The position numbers and the translations under genes are program-made. Shown in pieces: positions 27,367 through 35,648 of a stretch of 64,000 nucleotides of DNA (position 1 is the stretch's first letter; each line of letters starts with the position of its first letter). The notes beneath the pieces were generated by a model that worked only from the letters and a program-made list of their open reading frames with translations, was not told where the DNA came from and made no database searches. This stretch comes from Flavobacteriales bacterium UBA4422. Lineage in GTDB: Bacteria > Bacteroidota > Bacteroidia > Flavobacteriales_G > Salibacteraceae. The stretch covers positions 161,026 to 225,025 of the forward strand of contig DGQE01000003.1 in NCBI GenBank assembly GCA_002389645.1. The letters run 5' to 3'.

Positions 27367-27840
27367 ATGGAAAGCATCTCAAATAGAGCATTGATCAGTC
27401 GGTTGTACAGCTCAGCCAATCAGCAAGTAGAAAACGCCCAGTTTGACATTGAAAATTGGACACAATGGTATGCAGTTGTTCAAGGTCTCACTGGCCCAGA
27501 AAAGATGGTTTACGTGATCGTGAAATTGAATCAAAGCGTCACCAATGGCGGAATGGCAGAGTTTTACGAAACCTCTTTTGGCATATTTGCTCCTGAGATC
27601 ATTCATGCGCTCAACGAAATTAAAGCCTTTGCTACGGCCGATATTGTTTCTAGTTCATTGCCTATTGTAAACCCAACAGAGCTTTTGGATGATGACTATA
27701 AAGCTTTTGTTTTCAACCTTCAACTCTCAGAGCAGCAACGCAAGCAGCTTTTCGCTTTAGATATCAGATACGATCAATTGCACGGTCATGAAAACTTGGA
27801 AGATCTGCTTGGTGATTATCTACAAGCTATGCTCAAATGA
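27367..27840 (+). CDS. DUF4375 (DMP19-like) protein
   Basis: 157 residues. The segment VIVKLNQSVTNGGMAEFYETSFG and the following helices match DUF4375/DMP19-like proteins, which include the Neisseria DNA-mimic DMP19. The protein is acidic at the C-terminus (LHGHENLEDLLGD) as expected. It starts two bases after the monooxygenase stop, so they are translationally linked. It may modulate a DNA-binding or enzyme partner, but function is unknown. It stops at a TGA codon. Confidence 0.82.
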   Translation: MESISNRALISRLYSSANQQVENAQFDIENWTQWYAVVQGLTGPEKMVYVIVKLNQSVTNGGMAEFYETSFGIFAPEIIHALNEIKAFATADIVSSSLPIVNPTELLDDDYKAFVFNLQLSEQQRKQLFALDIRYDQLHGHENLEDLLGDYLQAMLK

Positions 27841-27897
27841 TGCGCGGTTCATAATTGAGCAACTATCTTCGAAGAATACCGAATTAAGTATTAAAGC

Positions 27898-28368
27898 ATG
27901 AGACGATTAATAACATTTCTTGCAATTTCCATTAGTTTAATAGCCTGCCATCCAGAAAATAGAGTTTATGTAGAACACCAAGAATTATCGCCTGAAGTGG
28001 AGTGGCTTAAAAAAGATGTGCGAGAGTTTAAAGTTCCTATTGAGGATAGCAGTGTTGAATACAACATGAGCCTGTCGTTTCGATATGCCACGGGATATCA
28101 ATTTCAAACCGCGATTGTAAAGGTGACAGAAACAAGTCCAAGTGGTATTGAAACTGTAAAAGACTACACGCTAAAAGTGCGGGAAGAGAACGGAGATTAT
28201 ATTGGAGAGCCCGGTTTCGATATTTGGGATAGCGATCATCTAGTTGAGCCGAATAAAAGCTATGCAGAAACAGGAACGTACACTTACGTCATCGAACAAA
28301 ACACGCCAGTTGACCCACTAAATTTCGCCATGGAAATTGGAATCGTTTTGGATAAAGTAGTTGAATAG
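27898..28368 (+). CDS. gldH: Gliding-motility lipoprotein GldH-like
   Basis: 156 residues with a lipoprotein signal (lipobox LIAC, Cys17). After the Cys come EWLKKDVREFKVPIEDSSVEYNMSLSFRYATGYQFQTAIVKVTE, GIETVKDYTLKV and GEPGFDIWDSDHLV, in the order and spacing of GldH-type lipoproteins of Flavobacteria. GldH is required for gliding and type IX-linked function in Flavobacterium johnsoniae and sits in the periplasmic face of the envelope. The gene is not in a gld cluster here. Assignment is by overall pattern. Confidence 0.78.
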   Translation: MRRLITFLAISISLIACHPENRVYVEHQELSPEVEWLKKDVREFKVPIEDSSVEYNMSLSFRYATGYQFQTAIVKVTETSPSGIETVKDYTLKVREENGDYIGEPGFDIWDSDHLVEPNKSYAETGTYTYVIEQNTPVDPLNFAMEIGIVLDKVVE

Positions 28369-28395
28369 AACTAATTTCAGTTAATTGGTTATTGT

Positions 28396-28878
28396 ATGAA
28401 ATTAAGACCCGTTCAAGCAGAAGACAACAAGCGGCTTGCTAATATGATTCGGCAAGTATTTGAAGAGCATAACGCTCCTACTGAAGGAACAGTCTACACC
28501 GATCCCACGACTGATCATTTATTTGAATTGTTTCAACATCCAAAATCTGTGTTGTGGGTAGCTGAAGAAAATGGCGTATTGCTAGGTTGTTGCGGAGTAT
28601 ACCCAACTTCTGGTCTGCCAGAAACATGCATTGAATTGGTGAAATATTATCTACCGAAAGAAGCCCGAGGAAAAGGCATCGGTAAGCGACTGATGGAACT
28701 GAGCATCGCTTCTGCTAAAGACCTGAGATATTCAGAAAATTACATTGAAAGTCTTCCCGTATTCTCACGAGCAGTTAGAATCTATGAGCAACAAGGTTTC
28801 GTACAACTCGACTCGCCCATGGGTGAATCAGGACATCCTGGTTGTACAATTTGGATGAGGAAAGAAATCAACCAATAG
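28396..28878 (+). CDS. GNAT-family N-acetyltransferase
   Basis: 160 residues spanning a complete GNAT domain: MKLRPVQAEDNKRLANMI (beta 1/alpha 1), VLWVAEENGVLLGCCGVYP (beta 2-3), IELVKYYLPKEARGKGIGKRLMELSI (beta 4 and the acetyl-CoA loop RGKGIG), then SLPVFSRAVRIYEQQGFVQ (the Tyr-GF end). It would acetylate an unknown amine. It follows gldH by 27 bases and may share its transcript. Confidence 0.9.
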   Translation: MKLRPVQAEDNKRLANMIRQVFEEHNAPTEGTVYTDPTTDHLFELFQHPKSVLWVAEENGVLLGCCGVYPTSGLPETCIELVKYYLPKEARGKGIGKRLMELSIASAKDLRYSENYIESLPVFSRAVRIYEQQGFVQLDSPMGESGHPGCTIWMRKEINQ

Positions 28879-28889
28879 TTCGCTAAGAG

Positions 28890-29903
28890 CTACTTCTTTT
28901 GAAGCATATCCAGCGCTACATCCACAATCATATCTTCTTGACCGCCTACCATTTTGCGCTTTCCGAGTTCTTCTAAAATAGATCGTGTATCGATTCCATA
29001 TTTGTCAGACGCTCGTTCAGAATGCAATAAGAAGCTAGAATAAACACCTGCATATCCCAAAGACAGCGTTTCTCTATCCACACGAACAGGACGTGTTTGC
29101 AATGGGCGAACAACATCGTCTGCTGCATCCATCAATTTGTAGAGATCGCTATTGTGCTTCGCATCCATGTTGTTCAAAGCCGCAATCAATACTTCCAACG
29201 GACAGTTTCCAGCGCCTGCACCCATTCCCGCCAATGATGCGTCTAAACGAGTAGCTCCGTGCTCCTTTGCAACAATGGTGTTGGCAACGCCCAATCCCAA
29301 ATTGTGGTGGCAATGGATTCCAATTTCAGTCTCTGGTTTTAACACATCCTTGAAGGCCTTCATTCGATCAGCTACATCATTCATGAGCAGTGCTCCAGCA
29401 GAATCGGTGACATAAACGCAATCGGCACCATACGACTCCATCAATATCGCTTGCTGAGCCAATTTCTTGGGCTCAGACATGTGTGCCATCATCAAAAATC
29501 CACCCACATCCATTCCCATTTTCTTAGCAGCTTCAATGTGTTGAGCAGAGATATCTGCCTCGGTGCAATGTGTGGCAATACGCACACTTTCTACGCCCAG
29601 ATCACGCGCTCGTTGCAAGTCTTCTATCGTTCCAATACCAGGCAATAAAAGCGTAGTTAACTTAGCGTACTTCAAGTTTTCAGCGATACCTTCCAACCAA
29701 TCCCAGTCGGTGTGGGCACCAAAACCATAGTTGAAGCTAGAACCAGCCAATCCATCGCCATGGGCGATTTCAATAGCGTCTACTTTTGCTTCATCCAGCA
29801 ATAGGGCCAACTCCATCACTTTTTCTTTGCTGTATTGATGGCGAATGGCATGCATTCCATCTCTCAGCGTAACATCTTGTATGTAAAGTTTCTTCTCCAT
29901 CAC
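28890..29903 (-). CDS. mhpE: 4-hydroxy-2-oxovalerate aldolase
   Basis: 337 residues, full HMGL-like TIM barrel with the family start IQDVTLRDGMHAIRHQ (Arg-Asp and His of the active site), HCHHNLGLGVANTIVA (metal His pair) and a C-terminal DRETLSLGYAGVYSSFL. It cleaves 4-hydroxy-2-oxopentanoate into pyruvate and acetaldehyde and channels acetaldehyde to MhpF. It directly abuts mhpF (no gap) and is last in the mhpD-mhpF-mhpE run, so the three form one operon. E. coli MhpE and Pseudomonas DmpG are the known relatives. Confidence 0.95.
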   Translation of the reverse strand: MMEKKLYIQDVTLRDGMHAIRHQYSKEKVMELALLLDEAKVDAIEIAHGDGLAGSSFNYGFGAHTDWDWLEGIAENLKYAKLTTLLLPGIGTIEDLQRARDLGVESVRIATHCTEADISAQHIEAAKKMGMDVGGFLMMAHMSEPKKLAQQAILMESYGADCVYVTDSAGALLMNDVADRMKAFKDVLKPETEIGIHCHHNLGLGVANTIVAKEHGATRLDASLAGMGAGAGNCPLEVLIAALNNMDAKHNSDLYKLMDAADDVVRPLQTRPVRVDRETLSLGYAGVYSSFLLHSERASDKYGIDTRSILEELGKRKMVGGQEDMIVDVALDMLQKK

Positions 29904-30839
29904 TTATGCTGTTTGGTATTTGATCGATGCAATTTTCTCAGCCGTTGCTTTTGCCGCAGAAGTCATGATATCGAGGTTTCCAGCATATGCTGGTAAGTAA
30001 TGCCCTGCTCCTTCTACTTCCAATAGCACCATCGTTTTAAGACCGTGACGATATCCCAATCCTTCTATAAACACGGGCTTATCTTCAGGAATATCATCAA
30101 ACTGAACTTCTTGATGCAATCTGTAACCAGGCACATATTTCTGAACCTCAGCAGCCATATCAGCGATGCTTTTGCGAATAGCGTCTTTATCTGCTTGCTC
30201 GCTCAAAGTCAACACCGTGTCGCGCATGATCAATGGTGGCTCAGCAGGATTTAAAATGATGATTGCTTTTCCGCGCTCCGCTCCTCCAACTTCCTCAATG
30301 GCATGAGATGTGGTTTCAGTAAACTCATCAATGTTAGCTCTCGTTCCCGGTCCCGCAGACTTGCTGGCAATGGATGCTACGATTTCTCCATAATGCACTT
30401 TAGCTACGCGCGAAACAGCCGCCACCATCGGTATGGTAGCTTGACCGCCACATGTCACCATATTGACATTGTCAACATCTTCAATGGCTGAAGAATTGAC
30501 CGGAGGAATTAAATAAGGACCCACAGCAGCGGGCGTTAGATCAATCATTTGCTTATTCGGAAAAGCTTTGATCTTATCGTAGTTGTACAAATGCGCTTTG
30601 GCAGAAGTTGCATCAAAAATTATCGAAATGTCTTTGAATTCTACCATGGCAATGAGCCCATCCACACCTTCATGTGTGGTTGCCACATCCATGCGTTTTG
30701 CTCGGGCTAGTCCATCAGAAGCTGGATCAATACCCACCATCACGCTCATTTCCAAAACATCAGAATAACGCAAAATCTTGATCATCAAGTCTGTCCCAAT
30801 GTTCCCTGATCCGATAATGGCACATTTTACTTTTCCCAT
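29904..30839 (-). CDS. mhpF: Acetaldehyde dehydrogenase (acetylating)
   Basis: 311 residues. The Rossmann motif KCAIIGSGNIGTDLMIK opens the protein, and the catalytic Cys lies in NVNMVTCGGQATIPMVAAVSRV. The dimerisation domain with MRDTVLTLSEQ and SAAKATAEKI follows. It oxidises acetaldehyde with NAD and CoA to acetyl-CoA and forms a channelled complex with the aldolase MhpE, which abuts it. It starts ten bases after mhpD ends. Confidence 0.96.
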   Translation of the reverse strand: MGKVKCAIIGSGNIGTDLMIKILRYSDVLEMSVMVGIDPASDGLARAKRMDVATTHEGVDGLIAMVEFKDISIIFDATSAKAHLYNYDKIKAFPNKQMIDLTPAAVGPYLIPPVNSSAIEDVDNVNMVTCGGQATIPMVAAVSRVAKVHYGEIVASIASKSAGPGTRANIDEFTETTSHAIEEVGGAERGKAIIILNPAEPPLIMRDTVLTLSEQADKDAIRKSIADMAAEVQKYVPGYRLHQEVQFDDIPEDKPVFIEGLGYRHGLKTMVLLEVEGAGHYLPAYAGNLDIMTSAAKATAEKIASIKYQTA

Positions 30840-30849
30840 AATCTATAAC

Positions 30850-31632
30850 TTAAATCGTGCTAAAATTAACCGACACTTCACCTAACCCTTCAATCGATGC
30901 ACGCACTCTGTCGCCTGGCTTCACTGGAGCCATGGGCCCGAGTGCACCAGATAGAATTACATCTCCCGCTTTTAGTGGCTTACCCAATTTACCCATTGTG
31001 TTAGCCAGCCATAGTGCTGCATTGATGGGTGAGCCCATGCACGCTTCACCCCTACCTTCCGAAACCACTTCATCATTCAACCACAATTTCATCTTATATT
31101 CCACTAAATCCAATCCTTGAATAGCATGACGCTCTGTTCCCAGCACATAATGACTAGCCGAAGCATTGTCTGCAATGGTGTCGGTGATGCGGATGTCCCA
31201 ATTTTCAACCCTGCTACCCACAATTTCGATGGATGCAACGGCATATTCAATCGCCTCAAGAAGCATTGACTCAGAAACATCACCTGAAGGCAAGTCAGAC
31301 TTGAGTACAAAAGCGACTTCCGCTTCTACTTTGGGTTGCATCAACAAACTATAGTCTGCTGTGCCTCCTTGTTCAACAACCATATCATCCAACAGAATTC
31401 CGAAATCAGGCTGATCAACGCCCAGTTGTTTTTGCACTGCAAATGATGTCAATCCCACTTTACAGCCTACTGGCTTTGCACCGTTTTTTATGCGCTCGGC
31501 AATATTGATTTCTTGCACTTTGTATGCCGCTTCAATATCGGTGGCACCAATAAGCTCGCGCACTGGGCTGCAAGTGGCCTTTGTTTTACTGGAATTGCGC
31601 AGCTGCAATGCTGCTTCGTTGATGTTTGACAT
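30850..31632 (-). CDS. mhpD: 2-hydroxypenta-2,4-dienoate hydratase
   Basis: 260 residues with the fumarylacetoacetase-like fold of the MhpD/DmpE family. The sequence follows E. coli MhpD closely by eye: SPVRELIGATDIEAAYKVQEIN, KVGLTSFAVQKQLGVDQPDFG, MQPKVEAEVAFVL, SRVENWDIRITDTIADNAS and LKAGDVILSGALGPM. It adds water to 2-hydroxypenta-2,4-dienoate to give 4-hydroxy-2-oxovalerate. 4-oxalocrotonate decarboxylase (DmpH) is a close homologue and cannot be ruled out fully. It is the first gene of the mhpD-F-E operon; a rhodanese gene lies 82 bases upstream. Confidence 0.9.
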   Translation of the reverse strand: MSNINEAALQLRNSSKTKATCSPVRELIGATDIEAAYKVQEINIAERIKNGAKPVGCKVGLTSFAVQKQLGVDQPDFGILLDDMVVEQGGTADYSLLMQPKVEAEVAFVLKSDLPSGDVSESMLLEAIEYAVASIEIVGSRVENWDIRITDTIADNASASHYVLGTERHAIQGLDLVEYKMKLWLNDEVVSEGRGEACMGSPINAALWLANTMGKLGKPLKAGDVILSGALGPMAPVKPGDRVRASIEGLGEVSVNFSTI

Positions 31633-31714
31633 CTTGGATTATCTTAGTCGTTTTAGAGCGGACTAACTTACTCAATTGCCGCGGGATGTAAGGCACAGTC
31701 ACAAGGAATTTCTA

Positions 31715-32545
31715 TTACCTTTCAATCAGAGTTTCTTGCAAGGTTGCCCACTCCGTCCACGAACCATCATACATAGCCAACGGATTCGGCAATACCAATT
31801 CTGCTGCCAGCAGCGTAATGCAAGCCGTAAGTCCTGATCCACAAGAAAAAACCAATGGCTTATCCCCGAGTGTGAGTTTATCGAAGATTGCCCTCAACTC
31901 CTCTTCTGACTTCATAAATCCGTTTTCGAGGACATCCTGAAAAGGAAGATTGCACGATCCTTGAACATGTCCGCTGCTCAACCCTTCGCGCGGTTCGTGT
32001 GCAGTACCCTCAAACCGCCCTTTGCTTCGTGCATCGATCAGCATGAATTCCTTAGATGAGATGTTGGCTTTTACTTTGTCCATTGCCACTATTGCACGTG
32101 CATTGAATGAAGCTGTAAAATTTCCATGACCAAAATCTGTTGCATGGTTTTCTGAAGTGGGATTTCCCTCATTCACCCAAGCTGAAAGTCCACCATCCAA
32201 CACTGAAACATGCTGATGCCCCATGGCTTTCAACATCCACCACACCCGCGGACTGTTGTAAAGCCCCAAGTTATCATACACCACAATGATGGATTCAGTA
32301 TTGATCCCAAGATTGCGCGCTTCTTTTTGAAACTGCTCAGCAGATGGCATGGTGTTCGGAAAAGGCGCACTACCATCACTAAACTTATTCTTCAGGTCAA
32401 AATGCCGTGCACCTTGAATGACGCAGTTTTCAAATTCAGGCTTCTTACCCGAAATGTTCGATTCGGAACTCGCGTCCAAAATAATGAGTTGAGGATTGTT
32501 GTTGCGCTGTGCCAGCCAGGAGGCAGAAACCAAAGGTGAATTCAT
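31715..32545 (-). CDS. sseA: Sulfurtransferase, two-rhodanese-domain (3-mercaptopyruvate type)
   Basis: 276 residues with two rhodanese domains: an inactive N-terminal one (about 1-120, IILDASSESNISGKKPEF) and a catalytic C-terminal one (about 150-276) with the active-site loop VFSCGSGLTACITLLAAEL. The CGSGxTA form is typical for mercaptopyruvate sulfurtransferase rather than CRxGx(R/T) thiosulfate rhodanese. It moves sulfane sulfur to thiol acceptors in the cytoplasm. No signal peptide. It lies upstream of mhpD on the same strand, 82 bases apart, possibly in the same transcript. Confidence 0.88.
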   Translation of the reverse strand: MNSPLVSASWLAQRNNNPQLIILDASSESNISGKKPEFENCVIQGARHFDLKNKFSDGSAPFPNTMPSAEQFQKEARNLGINTESIIVVYDNLGLYNSPRVWWMLKAMGHQHVSVLDGGLSAWVNEGNPTSENHATDFGHGNFTASFNARAIVAMDKVKANISSKEFMLIDARSKGRFEGTAHEPREGLSSGHVQGSCNLPFQDVLENGFMKSEEELRAIFDKLTLGDKPLVFSCGSGLTACITLLAAELVLPNPLAMYDGSWTEWATLQETLIER

Positions 32546-32593
32546 GGATTAAGGTTTTGATAAATGTACACCTGATCTGGTTATTTTAAAACC

Positions 32594-32623
32594 AAAAAGC
32601 CAGTCTCTGCAGACTGGCTTTTT
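32594..32623 (-). terminator. Intrinsic terminator of katG
   Basis: AAAAAGCCAGTCT - ctgc - AGACTGGCTTTTT is a perfect 13-base inverted repeat with a four-base loop. Read on the minus strand it gives a stem followed by T residues, 32 bases past the katG stop codon. The A-run on the plus strand makes it potentially bidirectional, but the only transcript approaching from that side is katG. Confidence 0.92.
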
Positions 32624-32654
32624 GATAACCTAAACCTATGAAAAAAATTGTTGT

Positions 32655-34925
32655 TTATGGGTAAACCAGATCAAAGCGATCAAGCTTCATCACCTTATCC
32701 CAAGCGGCTACAAAGTCGTTCACAAACTTCTCTTGCGATCCGGCACTTGCATAAACTTCTGCCAATGCTCGCAACTCTGAGTTCGAACCGAAAATCAAGT
32801 CGGCACGTGTAGCTGTATATTTCACTTCGCCAGAAGACCTGTCTATTCCTTCAAATTTCTCTTTGGTGTCATCCATCGCTTTCCACTCGGTGCTCATGTC
32901 AAGCAAATTCACGAAGAAGTCATTGTTCAATTGATCTTTACTATCAGAGAAAACACCATGCTTTGAACCATCATAATTGGCACCCAAGGCGCGCATTCCA
33001 CTAACCAACACCGTCATTTCAGGAGCTGAAAGCGTCAACAATTGCGCTTTGTCTATCAACAACTCTTCTGTAGAAATGGTGTATTGTGTTTTCAAGTAAT
33101 TGCGGAAACCATCTGCCATGGGCTCTAATAAATTCATTGATTCAATGTCGGTTTGCTCTTGTGTAGCATCCATTCTACCAGGCGTAAATGGCACTTGTAC
33201 GGGGTAACCTGCATTTGTGGCCGCTAGCTCCACTGCAGCGCCTCCTGCCAATACGATTAAGTCAGCCATTGAAATTTTCTTATCACCTCCATTTGCATTA
33301 AAATCGCTTTGAATGTTCTTGTAGACATCCAATACTTTAGCCAATTCGGTTGGGTTATTCACTTCCCAATCTTTTTGAGGAGCAAGCATAATGCGCGCAC
33401 CATTGGCGCCACCTCTTCTGTCAGATCCGCGATAGGTGGATGCTGAAGCCCAGGAAGTTGTAACCATTTCGCCGATGGACAATCCTGAATTGAGCAAGGT
33501 TTGTTTCAATGCCTTAATGTCTTGAGCGTTCACCAACTTATGATCAACAGCGGGAATAGGATCTTGCCAGATCAAATCTTCTGTTGGCGCTTCTGGACCA
33601 ATATACGTAGTGTTCGGCCCCATGTCTCTGTGGGTCAGCTTAAACCATGCTCTTGCAAAAGCATCGTTGAATGACTCTGGATTCTCAAGGAATGCACGAG
33701 AAATCTTTTCGTATTCAGGATCGAAACGCAAAGATAGATCTGTAGTAAGCATGGTCGGCTTGTGCATCTTCTCAGGGTCATATGCATCTGGCACCATCAC
33801 TTTAGGGTCTTTTGCTACCCACTGGTTTGCACCAGCAGGGCTTTTCGTTAATTCCCATTCGTTTTCAAACAAGCTCATGAAGAAACCATGGCTCCATTGC
33901 ACTGGTGTGGCGGTCCAAGTAACTTCCAATCCAGAAGTGATCGCATCAGCACCTTTGCCGGACTTGTAATCGCTTTTCCAACCAAAACCTTGCTCTTCAA
34001 TATCAGCTGCTTCCGGCTCTGGACCAACATGAGAAGCTGGACCTGCACCGTGCGTTTTACCCAATGTGTGTCCACCAGCAATCAAGGCTACTGTTTCTTC
34101 ATCGTTCATTCCCATTCTTCCAAACGTGGCACGAATATCTTTAGCAGCAAGCACTGGATCAGGGTTTCCATTTGGTCCTTCAGGATTTACATATATCAAT
34201 CCCATTTGAACTGCAGCCAAAGGGTTCTCTAGCTCACGATCACCTGAATATCTTTTCTCATCAGAAAGCCACTTTTCTTCTGCTCCCCAATACACGTCCA
34301 TTTCTGGTTCCCAAACATCTGTTCTACCACCAGAAAACCCAAAGGTCTCAAAACCCATATCTTCCAATGCCACATTCCCTGTCAAAACCATAAGGTCTGC
34401 CCAAGAAATTTTCTCTCCATATTTCTGCTTTATCGGCCAAATAAGTCTTCTTGCTTTATCAAGGTTGGCATTATCAGGCCAGCTATTCAATGGAGCAAAC
34501 CTTTGCTGTCCGGCACGTGATCCACCACGTCCATCAGCCGTACGATATGTTCCTGCGCTGTGCCAAGCCATACGGATGAATAACCCTCCGTAATGTCCAA
34601 AGTCCGCTGGCCACCAATCTTGTGATTCCGTCAATACTTTTCTGATGTCTGCCTTCAAAGCGTCATAATCAACACTGTTGAATTCTGCCACATAGTCGAA
34701 ATCATCGTCCATTGGGTTAGACTTCTGAGAATGCTGTCTTAGAATATTTAAGTTTAATTGCTGAGGCCACCAATCGCTATTGCTCGTTGCCTTCATGTTT
34801 GATTTACTCTTCATGGTAGCTCCAGTAGAGTAATCAACTGCAGCCTCTTCTTTGGTTTCTTGTTGACACGAGGAAATAAGGATTCCAGCGAACAACAGCC
34901 AACCTGCATATTTAATTTTTCTCAT
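32655..34925 (-). CDS. katG: Catalase-peroxidase with lipoprotein signal peptide
   Basis: 755 residues from MRKIKYAGWLL; the upstream reading to 34955 adds ten residues without a start context. The N-terminus is a lipoprotein signal with lipobox ISSC (Cys20), then an acidic linker and the two peroxidase domains. Domain 1 has RMAWHSAGTYRTADGRGG (distal Arg, Trp, His), the Tyr in MGLIYVNPEGPNG and Met in FGRMGMND that form the Trp-Tyr-Met adduct, and the proximal His in AGGHTLGKTHG. It removes H2O2 and should act in the periplasm. Most KatG enzymes are cytoplasmic, though exported forms exist. Flanked by a terminator and possibly by a -7 box. Confidence 0.97.
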   Translation of the reverse strand: MRKIKYAGWLLFAGILISSCQQETKEEAAVDYSTGATMKSKSNMKATSNSDWWPQQLNLNILRQHSQKSNPMDDDFDYVAEFNSVDYDALKADIRKVLTESQDWWPADFGHYGGLFIRMAWHSAGTYRTADGRGGSRAGQQRFAPLNSWPDNANLDKARRLIWPIKQKYGEKISWADLMVLTGNVALEDMGFETFGFSGGRTDVWEPEMDVYWGAEEKWLSDEKRYSGDRELENPLAAVQMGLIYVNPEGPNGNPDPVLAAKDIRATFGRMGMNDEETVALIAGGHTLGKTHGAGPASHVGPEPEAADIEEQGFGWKSDYKSGKGADAITSGLEVTWTATPVQWSHGFFMSLFENEWELTKSPAGANQWVAKDPKVMVPDAYDPEKMHKPTMLTTDLSLRFDPEYEKISRAFLENPESFNDAFARAWFKLTHRDMGPNTTYIGPEAPTEDLIWQDPIPAVDHKLVNAQDIKALKQTLLNSGLSIGEMVTTSWASASTYRGSDRRGGANGARIMLAPQKDWEVNNPTELAKVLDVYKNIQSDFNANGGDKKISMADLIVLAGGAAVELAATNAGYPVQVPFTPGRMDATQEQTDIESMNLLEPMADGFRNYLKTQYTISTEELLIDKAQLLTLSAPEMTVLVSGMRALGANYDGSKHGVFSDSKDQLNNDFFVNLLDMSTEWKAMDDTKEKFEGIDRSSGEVKYTATRADLIFGSNSELRALAEVYASAGSQEKFVNDFVAAWDKVMKLDRFDLVYP

Positions 34926-34952
34926 CGTTTTGTAGTTTAGATTAAAACAGAT

Positions 34953-34960
34953 CAAAAGTA
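34953..34960 (-). promoter_or_regulatory. Candidate -7 box of katG
   Basis: On the minus strand TACTTTTG lies 28 bases before the katG ATG and fits TAnnTTTG. No TTTG -33 box is found at 19-21 bases upstream, so activation by a regulator may be needed; this is weak evidence alone. Confidence 0.4.
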
Positions 34961-35147
34961 TCCTATTGAGTCAGAGCGGGGCGTATAATCTCTATCAATA
35001 ATTATTATACACATATAATTGCCAGCTATATACAGAGAGCCTTCGCCTTAAATTCAAAAGTCAATAGAAACAAGCGAGAAAGAAATAAGTACTTTGCTCC
35101 AAGGATAAAAGCAGCAGTGTTCGAGTATCCAAAATAATTACAGAGTA

Positions 35148-35648
35148 ATGAAAGAAAAAGCACTTCACCCAAAAGTAGTAAAGACTCTAAAAGACCTTAA
35201 AACTCCATGGAAGTTGAAGTTTTTCTTTTGGAAGAAATTACCAAGCCTACTTTTCTGGCGTGTTAAACTTCAACATTTAGATACCGAGAGTGCTTCTGTT
35301 TCGATTCCCTTTCTCAAGAAAACACAAAATCCTTTTCGATCCATTTATTTCGCTGCGCAAGCTGGGGCAGCAGAATTTTCTACTGGTCTATTGGCCATAT
35401 TGGCGATTGAAGGGAGAGCCAACGTCTCTATGCTCGTGACTGATTTGCGCTGCGAGTTTTACAAGAAAGCGGCTGAAACGATAGTGTTCACTTGCAATCA
35501 AGGCAACGAGGTTTTTGATACTGTAACTCAAGCCATAGAAACCAAAGAAGGTCAGAAGATTACCATGCTTAGCGAAGGAAAAAATAGCGCAGGAGAGACA
35601 GTGACCAAAGTTTGGATCGAATGGAGCTTTAAGGTTAAAGGCACATAA
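35148..35648 (+). CDS. DUF4442 thioesterase-like (hotdog) protein
   Basis: 166 residues, cytoplasmic. The helix-strand pattern with KTPWKLKFFFWKKLPSLLFWRVKL, QNPFRSIYFAAQAGAAEFSTGLLAILAI and SMLVTDLRCEFYKKA is that of DUF4442, related to hotdog thioesterases of the PaaI/YiiD type. Catalytic residues are not conserved clearly enough to name, so the substrate acyl-CoA is unknown. The stop abuts the convergent SLC13 gene. Confidence 0.83.
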   Translation: MKEKALHPKVVKTLKDLKTPWKLKFFFWKKLPSLLFWRVKLQHLDTESASVSIPFLKKTQNPFRSIYFAAQAGAAEFSTGLLAILAIEGRANVSMLVTDLRCEFYKKAAETIVFTCNQGNEVFDTVTQAIETKEGQKITMLSEGKNSAGETVTKVWIEWSFKVKGT

